From the NCBI RefSeq assembly GCF_006542765.1, contig NZ_SKCD01000024.1, positions 48,725 to 112,724 of the forward strand: a DNA stretch of 64,000 nt, given 5' to 3'. The notes beneath the pieces are model-generated. The model had not been told where the DNA came from and did not search any database. It was given only the letters and a program-made list of their open reading frames with translations. The position numbers and the translations under genes are program-made. Positions 8,751 through 17,822 of this stretch are shown here, in pieces (the stretch's first letter is position 1; every line of letters begins with the position of its first letter). Source of the stretch: Paenibacillus luteus (GTDB taxonomy: Bacteria; Bacillota; Bacilli; Paenibacillales; Paenibacillaceae).

Positions 8751-8752
8751 GG

Positions 8753-9289
8753 CTATGCTCTCTCCTCTTGTTCTAATTGTTCCATGCGCACCAAGCCTTC
8801 TTGAAGGGTCTCAAGTTTGGCTGTGTACTCTTTGATTCCTATTTCGATGCAAATAATGTGAGCAGGGTGCATGTCAGCTTTGTAAATGGCATATTTCTTG
8901 CTCAGCTCCTCCAATTGTTTTCTAGTGTGCTCTTCTGCTTGCTTGAGCCAAGCGATGACGAGATCATTCCCGACAAACTGGCCAAAATAAAGCCGCATCA
9001 AAAAGTCTGATTTGATTGAATCCGACTCCATAGGGCTATGCAAGTAGGAATGGAATTGTTGTTTGCCGTGTTCCGTAATCGTATACACGTTTTTGTTCGG
9101 CTTGCCCTCCTGAACGACATTTTCCTTCGTGAGCAGTTCTTCTTTCTCCATCCGATGAAGCATGGGATAGATCGTTCCATAGCTGGAGCTGTAGAAGTAA
9201 GCGAAAATATCCTCAAATAATTGTTTGATTTCGTAGCCGGATAATGATCGCTTCATAAGCATGCCTAAAATAACATCTTGACTGTTCAA
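8753..9289 (-). CDS. PadR-family transcriptional regulator
   Basis: This 178-residue repressor has an N-terminal winged helix (ILGMLMKRSLSGYEIKQLF...YGTIYPMLHRMEKEELL) and a C-terminal helical dimerisation domain (Vir_Act_alpha_C type). The start is the TTG at 9289, because GGAGGAGG lies 7 bases before it on the minus strand; the next ATG would delete the start of helix 1. It is the first gene of the efflux operon and most likely represses it until a drug binds. Confidence 0.92.
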   Translation of the reverse strand: MNSQDVILGMLMKRSLSGYEIKQLFEDIFAYFYSSSYGTIYPMLHRMEKEELLTKENVVQEGKPNKNVYTITEHGKQQFHSYLHSPMESDSIKSDFLMRLYFGQFVGNDLVIAWLKQAEEHTRKQLEELSKKYAIYKADMHPAHIICIEIGIKEYTAKLETLQEGLVRMEQLEQEERA

Positions 9290-9366
9290 ATACGTACCTC
9301 CTCCATGCTATTCAAAGAAATAGGGCGTCTTGGCTTCATCTGTATTTTTCATGTGCTGCGATTTGT

Positions 9367-9396
9367 AATATATCACTCCAATATATATCGTGTCAA
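9367..9396 (-). promoter_or_regulatory. Promoter of the PadR-MFS operon
   Basis: Reading leftward, a perfect TTGACA (9391-9396) is followed after 18 bases by TATATT (9367-9372). The spacer and flanks are rich in ATATAT and offer a plausible PadR binding site, though no single clean palindrome stands out. Confidence 0.7.
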
Positions 9397-9468
9397 TATA
9401 TAAAAATGGATGATCTAACCAAATTAACTTTTTTGTCTTAATTATGCGTTAGTCCAAAAACACCAAAA

Positions 9469-9491
9469 AGCCCCTGAATAGTTCAGGGGCT
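9469..9491 (-). terminator. Terminator of the MarR gene
   Basis: The stem AGCCCCTGAA/TTCAGGGGCT with loop TAG is followed on the minus strand by TTTTT. It lies 38 bases beyond the MarR stop. Confidence 0.85.
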
Positions 9492-9528
9492 CCTCTTGCC
9501 TGCAAAAGGAATGGCTTCACGTTCATCC

Positions 9529-9957
9529 TCAGTAAAACACCTTGCGATGCAGCAGTTCAAGCGCGTCTGCCAGCTCCTGCAGCTCCTTCGCCGATTGCTG
9601 CTCAATCCGCTGCGCGAAACGAGCTGCTATGAACCCGAAAGCCTCGCCCATCATCGCTTCGCCTTTTGCGGAAAGCCGAATAAACTGCTTGCGCCGATCC
9701 TCCTCATCGGTTACTTTCTCGCATAACTCTTTATCGGTTAGCTTCTTCAGCTCCCGGCTCGTATTCGGCATTGACATTAGCATGCAGTCACTGATTTCGC
9801 TGATCGTAACTGGCTGGCTTACGGCAATGTATTCCATGATTTTATATTGAACGGGCGTAATCGATTTGGGTCGTATATCCTTGGATATTTCATTCGTAGT
9901 CTGATGAACAGCCGTCGTAAAGGCCACGAATTGTTGGAACATGGCTTTGTGGTCCAT
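9529..9957 (-). CDS. MarR-family transcriptional regulator
   Basis: This 142-residue winged-helix repressor has the MarR core QPVTISEISDCMLMSMPNTSRELKKLTDKELCEKVTDEEDRRKQFIRLSAKGEAM, including the wing residues DRR. The ATG at 9957 is preceded by AGAGGTGA on the minus strand. It is divergent from a quinone reductase gene and the shared 119-bp gap holds two palindromes, so it very likely controls that gene and itself. The inducer may be a quinone or oxidant (inference from the target). Confidence 0.93.
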   Translation of the reverse strand: MDHKAMFQQFVAFTTAVHQTTNEISKDIRPKSITPVQYKIMEYIAVSQPVTISEISDCMLMSMPNTSRELKKLTDKELCEKVTDEEDRRKQFIRLSAKGEAMMGEAFGFIAARFAQRIEQQSAKELQELADALELLHRKVFY

Positions 9958-10004
9958 GGAATCACCTCTATTGACACGATAGCAAAATAGTTCTCATAAA
10001 ACAA

Positions 10005-10059
10005 TTATCATTTGACAACTATTTTATCAATATGCTACGATTTAATTATCAAATGATAA
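10005..10059. promoter_or_regulatory. Twin MarR-type operators around the quinone reductase promoter
   Basis: Operator 1 is TTATCATTTGACAA (10005-10018) and operator 2 is TTATCAAATGATAA (10046-10059), the second with perfect 6-bp arms. Their centres are 41 bp apart, about four helix turns. A plus-strand promoter fits between them: TTGACA (10012-10017) inside operator 1, an 18-bp spacer and TACGAT (10036-10041), so operator 2 covers the likely start of transcription. Confidence 0.75.
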
Positions 10060-10076
10060 GTAAAAGGGGTTTTATT

Positions 10077-10664
10077 ATGAACATGCTCATTATTTATACG
10101 CATCCTAACCATAAAAGCTTAAGCTATTCTTTTTTGCAGGAGGTCATTCAGGGGAGTAAGGAGAACTTGGCAATTAAGGAGGTCAAGGTATTGGATTTGT
10201 ACGAGGAACAGTTTAATCCGGTCTTAATTTTTAATGAAAACAAGCGCCGTAGAGACATGCATGCCGACCCTCAACTGGCCCAATATAGGGAGCAGCTGAC
10301 GTGGGCCGACAAAATTGTGCTGGTATACCCAATTTGGTGGGGGCGTCCGCCGGCTATGCTTATGGGTTACATTGATCAGATGTTTGCATCCGGCTTTGCC
10401 TATAAGGATAAAGGCGGAATGCTGCCGGAAGGACTGCTGAAAGGGAAATCGGTTGTTTGCATTTCGAGTATGAAAGGACCGACGCTGTACCCGCTATATT
10501 GGTTGTATAATGCGCACAAGGTCTTGATGCGGAAAGCGTTGTTCAACTATGTTGGCATTAAAAAAGTAAAGTTTTTTGAGTTTGGCAGCATGGAGAGCCC
10601 AAAAGGCAAGCATGCTCAGAAGCTGCAGCGAATTAATCACTATTTTAAGACAGTGAGCAGTTAA
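10077..10664 (+). CDS. Flavodoxin-fold NAD(P)H:quinone oxidoreductase
   Basis: The protein has 195 residues from the ATG at 10077, chosen for AAAAGGGG just upstream. It has the Flavodoxin_2 fold: MNMLIIYTHPNHKSLSYSF at the N-terminal FMN phosphate loop, DLYEEQFNP, then the WADKIVLVYPIWWGRPPAMLMGYIDQMFASGFAY segment of KefF/MdaB/YwrO relatives. It should reduce quinones by two electrons with NAD(P)H. Control by the divergent MarR protein fits a detoxification role. Confidence 0.9.
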   Translation: MNMLIIYTHPNHKSLSYSFLQEVIQGSKENLAIKEVKVLDLYEEQFNPVLIFNENKRRRDMHADPQLAQYREQLTWADKIVLVYPIWWGRPPAMLMGYIDQMFASGFAYKDKGGMLPEGLLKGKSVVCISSMKGPTLYPLYWLYNAHKVLMRKALFNYVGIKKVKFFEFGSMESPKGKHAQKLQRINHYFKTVSS

Positions 10665-10851
10665 TGTCGCGATTTTATGCTATTTTTACAGGTTTACGCT
10701 CCTTATGAAATTTAAGTATGGCAGCCTAAAATAAACCTTCTTTTTTTACAAAACCTTCACGCTGCGAAAACAGAACAATAATATCTTCTTGTTATGATGG
10801 GCCAGTCCGGTAGAGCCGGAAGAGTCAAATTCATTTACAAAGGAGATTATT

Positions 10852-13800
10852 ATGAACAAGGTTTACAACCGGTTATTATCTATTCTGTTATCTTCGGCAC
10901 TATTGCTAGGTATGTTCGGCGCAGCCGCACCGTCCTCGGTATCGGCAGCTCCAGCGGATGAGCCCGTTGTCTTATTGCCAGGAAATTCGGAGTGGAAATA
11001 TTTCGATAAAGGCGTCAATCAAGGAACAGTATGGCAATCTACTTACGATGATTCGGCTTGGAGCACAGGCAGTGCGCCTTTCGGATACAAGGATTCGGGA
11101 GCAGTGATCAGCACAGCGCGTTTCGGCGCTTTGAAGACCGTTGTTGATTACGGCGGCGATAAAAAGAAAAAGCATCGGACGACTTACTTCCGTCAGATTC
11201 TAAATGTGGATGCAAATGAAATTGACGAGTATGGCCAATTGCTGGCTACTTTCGCGATTGATGACGGTGCCGTCTTTTATGTAAACGGAACGGAAATCAA
11301 ACGCTTCGGCTTGCCGGAAGGCGAGATCACGTACAGCACGCTTGCTACATCAAGCAAGGACTTACCGGTCCTTTACGAGGCTGTTGACCTGACAGCTGAA
11401 TTAAAAGCAGCGCTTCACCCAGGCGACAATGAGCTGGCGGTAGAGGTTCATCAGCAAAGCGACAGCAGCTCGGATCTATATTTTGATATGGAGCTAGCAG
11501 CGCTTCACAAGGCGCCAGCCATTGAAGCTAGTAAGGTGACGGTTACTTTTAACGGTGATCCGGTCAGCTCCAAAGGATTTACCTGGTACACGCCGCTTGC
11601 TTCTACTCGCAGTGATTTGCAGGTGGTAGAGAAATCGGGAAGCACAGCTGATTTTACAAATGCAGCCCTGTTTACGGGTACAACTACCGTTTCGAAAAAT
11701 TCAAACGGCGAGCATGTGCATAAGGCAGAAGCTTCTGGCCTTAAAGCAGATACATCTTATTTCTTCCGTGTTGGCGACCAAAGTCTGGATGTATGGAGTG
11801 AGACGGGAACGTTTCAAACCGCACCGATTGGCGGAGCATTTTCCTTTATTGATCTAACTGATACGCAAGCAAAAGAAGAAGACGAAGCGATTCTTTCGGC
11901 AGCAACGCTTTCCAAAGCGCTGGCTACAGTGCCAAATGCCAAGTTTATCGTGCATAACGGCGACGTTGTAGAGAACGGCAATTCAGAGCAAGAGTGGAAT
12001 TGGCTGCTTGGCCATTCGCAAGCGAGCTTGCTGAACACCACGCTCGTTCCGGCAGCCGGAAACCACGAAGATGATAGCTATTCTTTTATCGATCATTTTA
12101 ATGTGAAAACTCCTGAGAATGCAGCTACGGAAACGGGAGCGTACTATTCTTATGATTACAGCAACGCGCATTTTATCGTATTGAACTCTAATGAGAACTC
12201 TACCGAATATGCTAACTTCTCGGTTGAGCAAGTAGAATGGATGAAGAAGGATGTAGAAGCTGCGAAAGCAGCGGGTGCAGAGTGGATTCTTGTTAATATC
12301 CATAAAGGTCCGTACACGACTTCCAACCATGCAACGGATAGCGACATTATTGGCACTAACGGCGTGCGGAACAAAATCGCGCCTCTGATGAATGAGCTGG
12401 GCATTGATTTTGTATTCCAGGGCCATGACCATATCTATGCCCGCACCAAGCCGATCAAAAGCGATGGCACTGCGGAAGCGGTTGAAAAAATTACAGAATC
12501 GATCAACGGAAAAACGATTGAATATGCGGTTAAGCCAGATGGAACGATTTATTTAATTCCGGCGACTGCAGGAGCGAAAGTATATTTCAAAAATACGAAA
12601 ACACAGCTTGGCGATGCCTACTTTAATCTGTTTGAGCTTGCTGATGAGAACCATGCAAGAAAATATGGCGACACGACTAGCCTTGCGCGTGGTCATGTAC
12701 AAAACTTTGTCGGCGTTACGATCGACGGCGGCAAGCTGACGGCCGTAACCTATGAAATCGACAAAAACATTAACAATGGCGTTCCGTTCATAATTGACCA
12801 ATTCGGAATTGTTAAAGAAACTAAGCCAGATTACAGCAACGAGAAAATCAGCAAGGTGACCGTTACGTTTAACGGAGATACGAAAAGCGCTAAAGGTTTT
12901 GCATGGTATAGTTCCCTCCTGCTTACAGGAACAGATCTTCAGGTAGTTGAGAAAACAGACGCAGCGGCTGACTTCAACCATGCGTTGACGTTTACTGGAC
13001 GCTCAAGCGTATCCTCGAACTCTGTGAACGAGCTTGTTCATAAAGCGGAGGCAACTGGCCTTAAAGCGAATACCGCTTATGATTTCCGCGTCGGCGATGC
13101 GGCACTGAATATTTGGAGCGAGAAGGGTACCTTCCGCACGGCGCCAGAGAGCGGAGCATTTACATTTATTGATTTGGCGGATACTCAAGCGAAGGAAGAG
13201 GACGAAGCGAAGCTATCGGCTGAAACGTTGGCAAAAGCGCTTATCCAAGTACCAAACGCACAATTCGTTGTGCATAATGGTGACATTGTAGATACGGGAA
13301 CAAAGGAAGAGCAGTGGAACTGGCTGCTTGGCAATTCCCAAACCAGCTTGCTGAACACGACAATCGTTCCTTCAGCAGGTAATCATGAAGATAAGAACAA
13401 CGCTTTCTACGAGCATTTCAACATCAAAGAAGCGGAAAATTCCGCAACGATAACCGGTGCTTACTATTCATATGATTATAGCAACGCACATTTTGTTGTG
13501 CTCAACTCTAATGAAAATTCGGAGGAGTACGCAAACTTCTCGGTGGCACAAGTGGAATGGCTGAAGAAGGATGTGCAGGCTGCGAAGGCAGCAGGTGCGC
13601 AGTGGATCATCGTTAATATCCATAAAGGCCCGTATACCACTTCAAACCATGCAACGGATTCCGATATTATGGGCGCTAACGGGGTGCGTAACAAAATAGC
13701 TCCGTTAATGGCTGAGCTGGGTATCGACTTTGTTGTTCAAGGCCATGACCATATCTATGCGCGTACGAAGCCGATCCAAAAAGATGGAACAGCTTCAGCG

Positions 13801-16326
13801 CCAGAGAAAATTACAGAAACGCTGAACGGCGAGAAAATCGAATATTCCGTTAATCCTGACGGCTCGATCTATGTAATCCCTGCTACAGCAGGACCGAAGG
13901 TTTATTACAAAAACGCAAAACCAGAGCTTGGCGATGCTTATTACAGCCTCTTCGAGCGTGCTGAAGAGAACCATGCTGCCAAGTACGGACCAGACCCAAG
14001 CGACAGCAAGCGCCCGATGCGCAGCCAAGTGCAAAACTTTGTTGGCATTACGATCGACAGCGGCAAGCTGACGGCAGTAACGTATGAAATTGATCAAAAC
14101 CAATACAATGCTGAGCCGTTTATTGTGGATCAATTTGGAATTATTAAAGAAACAAAACCAGACTACAGCAACGAGAAAATCAGCAAGGTGACCGTTACGT
14201 TTAACGGAGATACGAAAAGCGCTAAAGGTTTTGCATGGTATAGTTCCCTCCTGCTTACAGGAACAGATCTTCAGGTAGTTGAGAAAACAGACGCAGCGGC
14301 TGACTTCAACCATGCGTTGACGTTTACTGGACGCTCAAGCGTATCCTCGAACTCGGTGAACGAGCTTGTTCATAAAGCGGAGGCAACTGGCCTTAAAGCG
14401 AATACCGCTTATGATTTCCGCGTCGGCGATGCGGCACTGAATATTTGGAGCGAGAAGGGTACCTTCCGCACGGCACCAGAGAGCGGAGCATTTACGTTTA
14501 TTGACTTGGCGGATACGCAAGCGAAGGAAGAGGACGAAGCGAAGCTATCGGCCGAAACGTTGGCAAAAGCGCTTATCCAAGTACCAAACGCACAATTCGT
14601 TGTGCATAATGGTGACATTGTAGATACGGGAACAAAGGAAGAGCAGTGGAACTGGCTGCTTGGCAATTCCCAAACCAGCTTGCTGAACACGACAATCGTT
14701 CCTTCTGCAGGTAACCATGAAGACAAGAACAACGCTTTCTACGAGCATTTCAACATCAAAGAAGCGGGAAATTCCGCAACGATAACCGGTGCTTACTATT
14801 CTTATGATTACAGCAACGCGCATTTTGTTGTGCTCAACTCTAATGAAAATTCGGAGGAGTACGCAAACTTCTCGGTGGCACAAGTGGAATGGCTGAAGAA
14901 GGACGTGCAAGCTGCGAAGGCGGCAGGCGCGGAGTGGATCATCGTAAATATTCATAAAGGTCCGTATACCACTTCAAACCATGCAACGGATTCCGATATT
15001 ATGGGCGCTAACGGGGTGCGTAACAAAATAGCTCCGTTAATGGCTGAGCTGGGTATCGACTTTGTTGTTCAAGGCCATGACCATATCTATGCGCGTACGA
15101 AGCCGATCCAAAAAGACGGAACAGCTTCTGCGCCAGAGAAAATTACAGAAACGCTGAACGGCGAGAAAATCGAGTATTCTGTTAATCCTGACGGCTCGAT
15201 CTATGTAATCCCTGCTACAGCAGGTCCAAAAGTTTATTACAAAAACGCAAAACCAGAGCTTGGCGATGCGTATTACAGCCTCTTCGAGCGTGCTGAAGAG
15301 AACCATGCAGCTAAGTATGGCCCAGATGAAAACGACAGCAAGCGCCCGAAGCGCAGCCAAGTACAGAACTTTGTTAGCATTACGATCGATGGCGGCAAGC
15401 TGACGGCAGTAACGTATGAAATTGATCAAAACCAGTACAATGCTGAGCCGTTTATCGTGGATCAGTTCGGAATTGTGAAGAAGAGCGTTACAGACCCAGG
15501 AACAGATCCTGGCACTAACCCGGGCACAGACCCAGGAACAGACCCAGGAACAGACCCAGGAACAGACCCAGGAACAGATCCTGGCACTAACCCGGGCACA
15601 AACCCAGGAACAGACCCAGGAACAGACCCAGGAACAGATCCTGGCACAAACCCAGGTACGAATCCGGGCACAACAAATCCAGGTACAACCAATCCTGGAA
15701 CAACTAATCCTGGAACAACGAACCCAGGGACTACAAATCCAGGAACAACCAACCCTGGTACAGGCAACGGTGGAGGCAGCACGCCATCCGTTAGCTTGAC
15801 AGACATCGCCAGCCACTGGGCTGCGTCTGCCATTGAACAAGCGGTAGAAGCGGGCTTCGTGAAAGGTTATGAAGACAATGCTTTCCGTCCGAATAAAGGC
15901 GTGAACCGTGCCGAGTTTATTACGATGCTGGCTCGCGCGCTGAAGCTTCCTGACACAGGCAAGACCATGGATTTCAAGGATGCTGGCAAGATCCCGGCAT
16001 GGGCGCAATCCTTTGTTTCACAAGCTGTAGAATCAGGCATCATCAGTGGTTATCAGGATGGTACCTTTGGCCCTGAGAAAGAACTGAACCGTGCCGAGAT
16101 GGTTGCGATGATCGTTCGCGCCAGCGGAATCAAGGTTAATCCGGATGCCAAGCTATCCTTTGCGGATACGAAGAACATTCCGGCATGGGCTGTACCTTAT
16201 GTAGCAGCAGCCGTTGATGCTGGACTGGTTAGCGGCGTTGGCCAAAACCGTTTTGCACCGATGCAGGTGGCTACAAGAGCCGAGTCGGTAGCGCTCATTA
16301 TTGGGCTGCTTAACAAAACAAAGTAA
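10852..16326 (+). CDS. Giant secreted SLH-anchored protein with three calcineurin-like phosphoesterase modules
   Basis: This exported protein has 1824 residues and a signal peptide at 1-32 (cut near VSAAPA). Residues about 34-225 form a beta-rich galactose-binding-like domain. Three modules follow at about 228-660, 668-1105 and 1112-1545, each with a fibronectin-III-like N-part and a metallophosphatase core. In each core the motifs are FIDL(T/A)DTQ, VVHNGD, (A/S)AGNHED, VNIHKGPY and QGHDHIYARTKP. The metal ligands are kept in all three. A linker of 21 PGT repeats (about 1547-1638) leads to three SLH domains (1647-1824) with NRAE, NRAE and TRAE, which bind pyruvylated cell-wall polymer. The substrate is unknown. 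Confidence 0.93.
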   Translation: MNKVYNRLLSILLSSALLLGMFGAAAPSSVSAAPADEPVVLLPGNSEWKYFDKGVNQGTVWQSTYDDSAWSTGSAPFGYKDSGAVISTARFGALKTVVDYGGDKKKKHRTTYFRQILNVDANEIDEYGQLLATFAIDDGAVFYVNGTEIKRFGLPEGEITYSTLATSSKDLPVLYEAVDLTAELKAALHPGDNELAVEVHQQSDSSSDLYFDMELAALHKAPAIEASKVTVTFNGDPVSSKGFTWYTPLASTRSDLQVVEKSGSTADFTNAALFTGTTTVSKNSNGEHVHKAEASGLKADTSYFFRVGDQSLDVWSETGTFQTAPIGGAFSFIDLTDTQAKEEDEAILSAATLSKALATVPNAKFIVHNGDVVENGNSEQEWNWLLGHSQASLLNTTLVPAAGNHEDDSYSFIDHFNVKTPENAATETGAYYSYDYSNAHFIVLNSNENSTEYANFSVEQVEWMKKDVEAAKAAGAEWILVNIHKGPYTTSNHATDSDIIGTNGVRNKIAPLMNELGIDFVFQGHDHIYARTKPIKSDGTAEAVEKITESINGKTIEYAVKPDGTIYLIPATAGAKVYFKNTKTQLGDAYFNLFELADENHARKYGDTTSLARGHVQNFVGVTIDGGKLTAVTYEIDKNINNGVPFIIDQFGIVKETKPDYSNEKISKVTVTFNGDTKSAKGFAWYSSLLLTGTDLQVVEKTDAAADFNHALTFTGRSSVSSNSVNELVHKAEATGLKANTAYDFRVGDAALNIWSEKGTFRTAPESGAFTFIDLADTQAKEEDEAKLSAETLAKALIQVPNAQFVVHNGDIVDTGTKEEQWNWLLGNSQTSLLNTTIVPSAGNHEDKNNAFYEHFNIKEAENSATITGAYYSYDYSNAHFVVLNSNENSEEYANFSVAQVEWLKKDVQAAKAAGAQWIIVNIHKGPYTTSNHATDSDIMGANGVRNKIAPLMAELGIDFVVQGHDHIYARTKPIQKDGTASAPEKITETLNGEKIEYSVNPDGSIYVIPATAGPKVYYKNAKPELGDAYYSLFERAEENHAAKYGPDPSDSKRPMRSQVQNFVGITIDSGKLTAVTYEIDQNQYNAEPFIVDQFGIIKETKPDYSNEKISKVTVTFNGDTKSAKGFAWYSSLLLTGTDLQVVEKTDAAADFNHALTFTGRSSVSSNSVNELVHKAEATGLKANTAYDFRVGDAALNIWSEKGTFRTAPESGAFTFIDLADTQAKEEDEAKLSAETLAKALIQVPNAQFVVHNGDIVDTGTKEEQWNWLLGNSQTSLLNTTIVPSAGNHEDKNNAFYEHFNIKEAGNSATITGAYYSYDYSNAHFVVLNSNENSEEYANFSVAQVEWLKKDVQAAKAAGAEWIIVNIHKGPYTTSNHATDSDIMGANGVRNKIAPLMAELGIDFVVQGHDHIYARTKPIQKDGTASAPEKITETLNGEKIEYSVNPDGSIYVIPATAGPKVYYKNAKPELGDAYYSLFERAEENHAAKYGPDENDSKRPKRSQVQNFVSITIDGGKLTAVTYEIDQNQYNAEPFIVDQFGIVKKSVTDPGTDPGTNPGTDPGTDPGTDPGTDPGTDPGTNPGTNPGTDPGTDPGTDPGTNPGTNPGTTNPGTTNPGTTNPGTTNPGTTNPGTTNPGTGNGGGSTPSVSLTDIASHWAASAIEQAVEAGFVKGYEDNAFRPNKGVNRAEFITMLARALKLPDTGKTMDFKDAGKIPAWAQSFVSQAVESGIISGYQDGTFGPEKELNRAEMVAMIVRASGIKVNPDAKLSFADTKNIPAWAVPYVAAAVDAGLVSGVGQNRFAPMQVATRAESVALIIGLLNKTK
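12841..15480 (+). repeat. Recent 1332-bp in-frame duplication inside the SLH phosphoesterase gene
   Basis: The segment starting at 12841 recurs at 14173, a period of exactly 1332 bp (444 codons). The copies are nearly identical in DNA over long stretches, for example 12841-13140 against 14173-14470, with synonymous changes clustered farther in. The first module (from 11533) is an older copy, similar in protein but clearly diverged in DNA. Confidence 0.93.
15490..15765 (+). repeat. 12-bp and 15-bp minisatellite coding for the PGT linker
   Basis: The DNA encodes (D/N)PGT fifteen times and then TNPGT six times, using repeated CCAGGAACA and CCTGGCAC units. It is in frame and forms a flexible proline-glycine-threonine spacer between the catalytic modules and the SLH anchor. 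Such arrays change length easily by slippage. Confidence 0.93.
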
Positions 16327-16350
16327 GCTAAATAGTGTAGATTCTAAACT

Positions 16351-16397
16351 GAAGCCTGCAAGCTTCGCCAATCCGGCGTCGTTTGCAGGCTTCTTTC
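16351..16397 (+). terminator. Terminator after the SLH gene
   Basis: GAAGCCTGCAA (16351-16361) pairs with TTGCAGGCTTC (16383-16393), followed by TTTCATT. It lies 24 bases after the stop codon. Confidence 0.75.
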
Positions 16398-16440
16398 ATT
16401 CGAGGAGTAACGTATGGCTTGATAAGGCCAATAATGTTAT

Positions 16441-17292
16441 CTAAACACTTCCCATGGAGAACTCTTGTTGGTAGATGAAATGGACTTTCTCAAGCACGTT
16501 CTGGCTTTGATCCGCAAATCGCAGCGGAGTCGTCTTTCCTTTGTTAAGGAAGACGCCTGTCATTTCTTTTGCATTGCCTAGCGCAGCTTCGTATAAACGG
16601 GAGGCACCTTTGCTTGGATGGGAGAAAAACAAATTTCGAATCGGAATCATGTACCGCGGCATCCCAGCATTTTTGGTCATTGTGGTTTTGTTTCCTCCAG
16701 GGCAGGCGCTCCTCAATCGAATTCCTTCTGTAAGAGCTGACAAAGCGGCTTCTTGTGTCCAGAGGGAAAGAGCTAACTTGCTGGCTGCATACGGACCAAC
16801 AAGCTTCTTAAATGTAGCGGGGCTATCCAGTGTCTTGAAGTCAAACTGTTTCAGAAACAACAATGCGTTTGAAGAGGTGTTGATCACTGTTTTCATCGTT
16901 CCCTTAAGCAAAAGTGGTTTCAGCTCCAAGTAGACGAAATAAGGGACTACGGTATTCACCTCAAAATGCATCTCGCGGCCCTGAAGCGAATAGTTTCGTT
17001 CACCTAAAGATACCCCTGCATTATTAAAGATTACGTCAATGTATGGCTCCTTGCTTTTGATTTGGTTCAATGCCGTCTTGAGAGCCTTGAAGTCGGCTAA
17101 ATCGGCTCTGTACATTCTCAGCTGCTTCGTTTGTAAGGAGCTGGCAATGAGCGGGTCGTCACTCGTCAGGCTGGAGCGAATCAGAGCGAGAACTTGCCAG
17201 CCTTCAGCCAGCAAGCGCTTGGTTAGCTCCAATCCAACACCAGAGGCCGCGCCTGTAACTAGTGCTACTTTCGTTTGATTAATATTGGTCAT
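16441..17292 (-). CDS. Short-chain dehydrogenase/reductase (SDR)
   Basis: This 283-residue Rossmann-fold oxidoreductase has cofactor motif VTGAASGVGLEL near residue 13, NNAGVS, a conserved Ser region in VINTSSNALLF and the catalytic YAASK. It resembles the retinol-dehydrogenase/WW-oxidoreductase-like SDR group. The substrate is unknown. It follows the MerR gene by 10 bases on the same strand, so it is the likely target of that regulator. The ATG at 17292 has GAGGAGA upstream. Confidence 0.92.
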   Translation of the reverse strand: MTNINQTKVALVTGAASGVGLELTKRLLAEGWQVLALIRSSLTSDDPLIASSLQTKQLRMYRADLADFKALKTALNQIKSKEPYIDVIFNNAGVSLGERNYSLQGREMHFEVNTVVPYFVYLELKPLLLKGTMKTVINTSSNALLFLKQFDFKTLDSPATFKKLVGPYAASKLALSLWTQEAALSALTEGIRLRSACPGGNKTTMTKNAGMPRYMIPIRNLFFSHPSKGASRLYEAALGNAKEMTGVFLNKGKTTPLRFADQSQNVLEKVHFIYQQEFSMGSV

Positions 17293-17302
17293 GTTCGTCT
17301 CC

Positions 17303-17698
17303 TCATCTATGATTCATCGGCTCATCAGGTCCACTTAGTAGGGACTGGTTGTTGCTTAGCTTGTGATCTATAAACTGCAAAACGCGCTGGAGTTCATCGA
17401 CTTGCCGCTGGATTTTTTGTCTGTACTCCACAAACATGGCATGCAGCTCGGGCACCTTAGTAATTTCCTCTTTAAAAGAAAGCGGGACGTAGATTTTCAT
17501 CTCCTCCAAGGTCATTCCTGTTTTTTTGAGACAGGTGATCAATTCCATAATGTCTGTATCCGTCGCATGATAGATGCGGTGGCCATTTTTCTTTCTTTTA
17601 GCCGGTGGAAGAAGCCCAATTTTTTCGTAATAACGAAGTGCATCCTCGGTTAGGCCCGTTCTTGCCGAAATTTGTTTAATGGTATAAGTTTCGCTCAT
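17303..17698 (-). CDS. MerR-family transcriptional regulator
   Basis: The protein has 131 residues. The N-terminal MerR winged helix (YTIKQISARTGLTEDALRYYEKIGLLPPAKRKKNGHRIY) is followed by a long dimerisation helix (near EYRQKIQRQVDELQRVLQFIDHKL). There is no large C-terminal ligand domain and no cysteine cluster typical of metal sensors. It resembles the aldehyde- or redox-responsive small MerR group. Its own promoter has the distorted 19-bp spacer with a perfect dyad that MerR activators untwist. Confidence 0.93.
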   Translation of the reverse strand: MSETYTIKQISARTGLTEDALRYYEKIGLLPPAKRKKNGHRIYHATDTDIMELITCLKKTGMTLEEMKIYVPLSFKEEITKVPELHAMFVEYRQKIQRQVDELQRVLQFIDHKLSNNQSLLSGPDEPMNHR

Positions 17699-17767
17699 GT
17701 TTTCACCTGCTTCTCCAAATTCGAAATATCGCCTGCTAGGCGGTGGCGTTTATATAGGAATAGGTTT

Positions 17768-17798
17768 ATGCTACAACTTGGTGTTAACACCAAGTCAA
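17768..17798 (-). promoter_or_regulatory. MerR-type promoter with 19-bp spacer and perfect dyad
   Basis: On the minus strand TTGACT (17793-17798) and TAGCAT (17768-17773) are 19 bp apart. The spacer region holds the perfect 18-bp palindrome CTTGGTGTTAACACCAAG (17777-17794). This is the standard layout for MerR autoregulation and control of the following SDR gene. Confidence 0.88.
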
Positions 17799-17822
17799 TA
17801 GGTATTTTTTATTCAAAATAAA

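Noticed and set aside
15037..16008. 323-residue minus-strand frame with WVCSWVC-type repeats opposite the SLH gene
   Set aside because: It is the antisense of the PGT minisatellite and phosphoesterase module; the repeats mirror the coding-strand repeat and there is no ribosome site.
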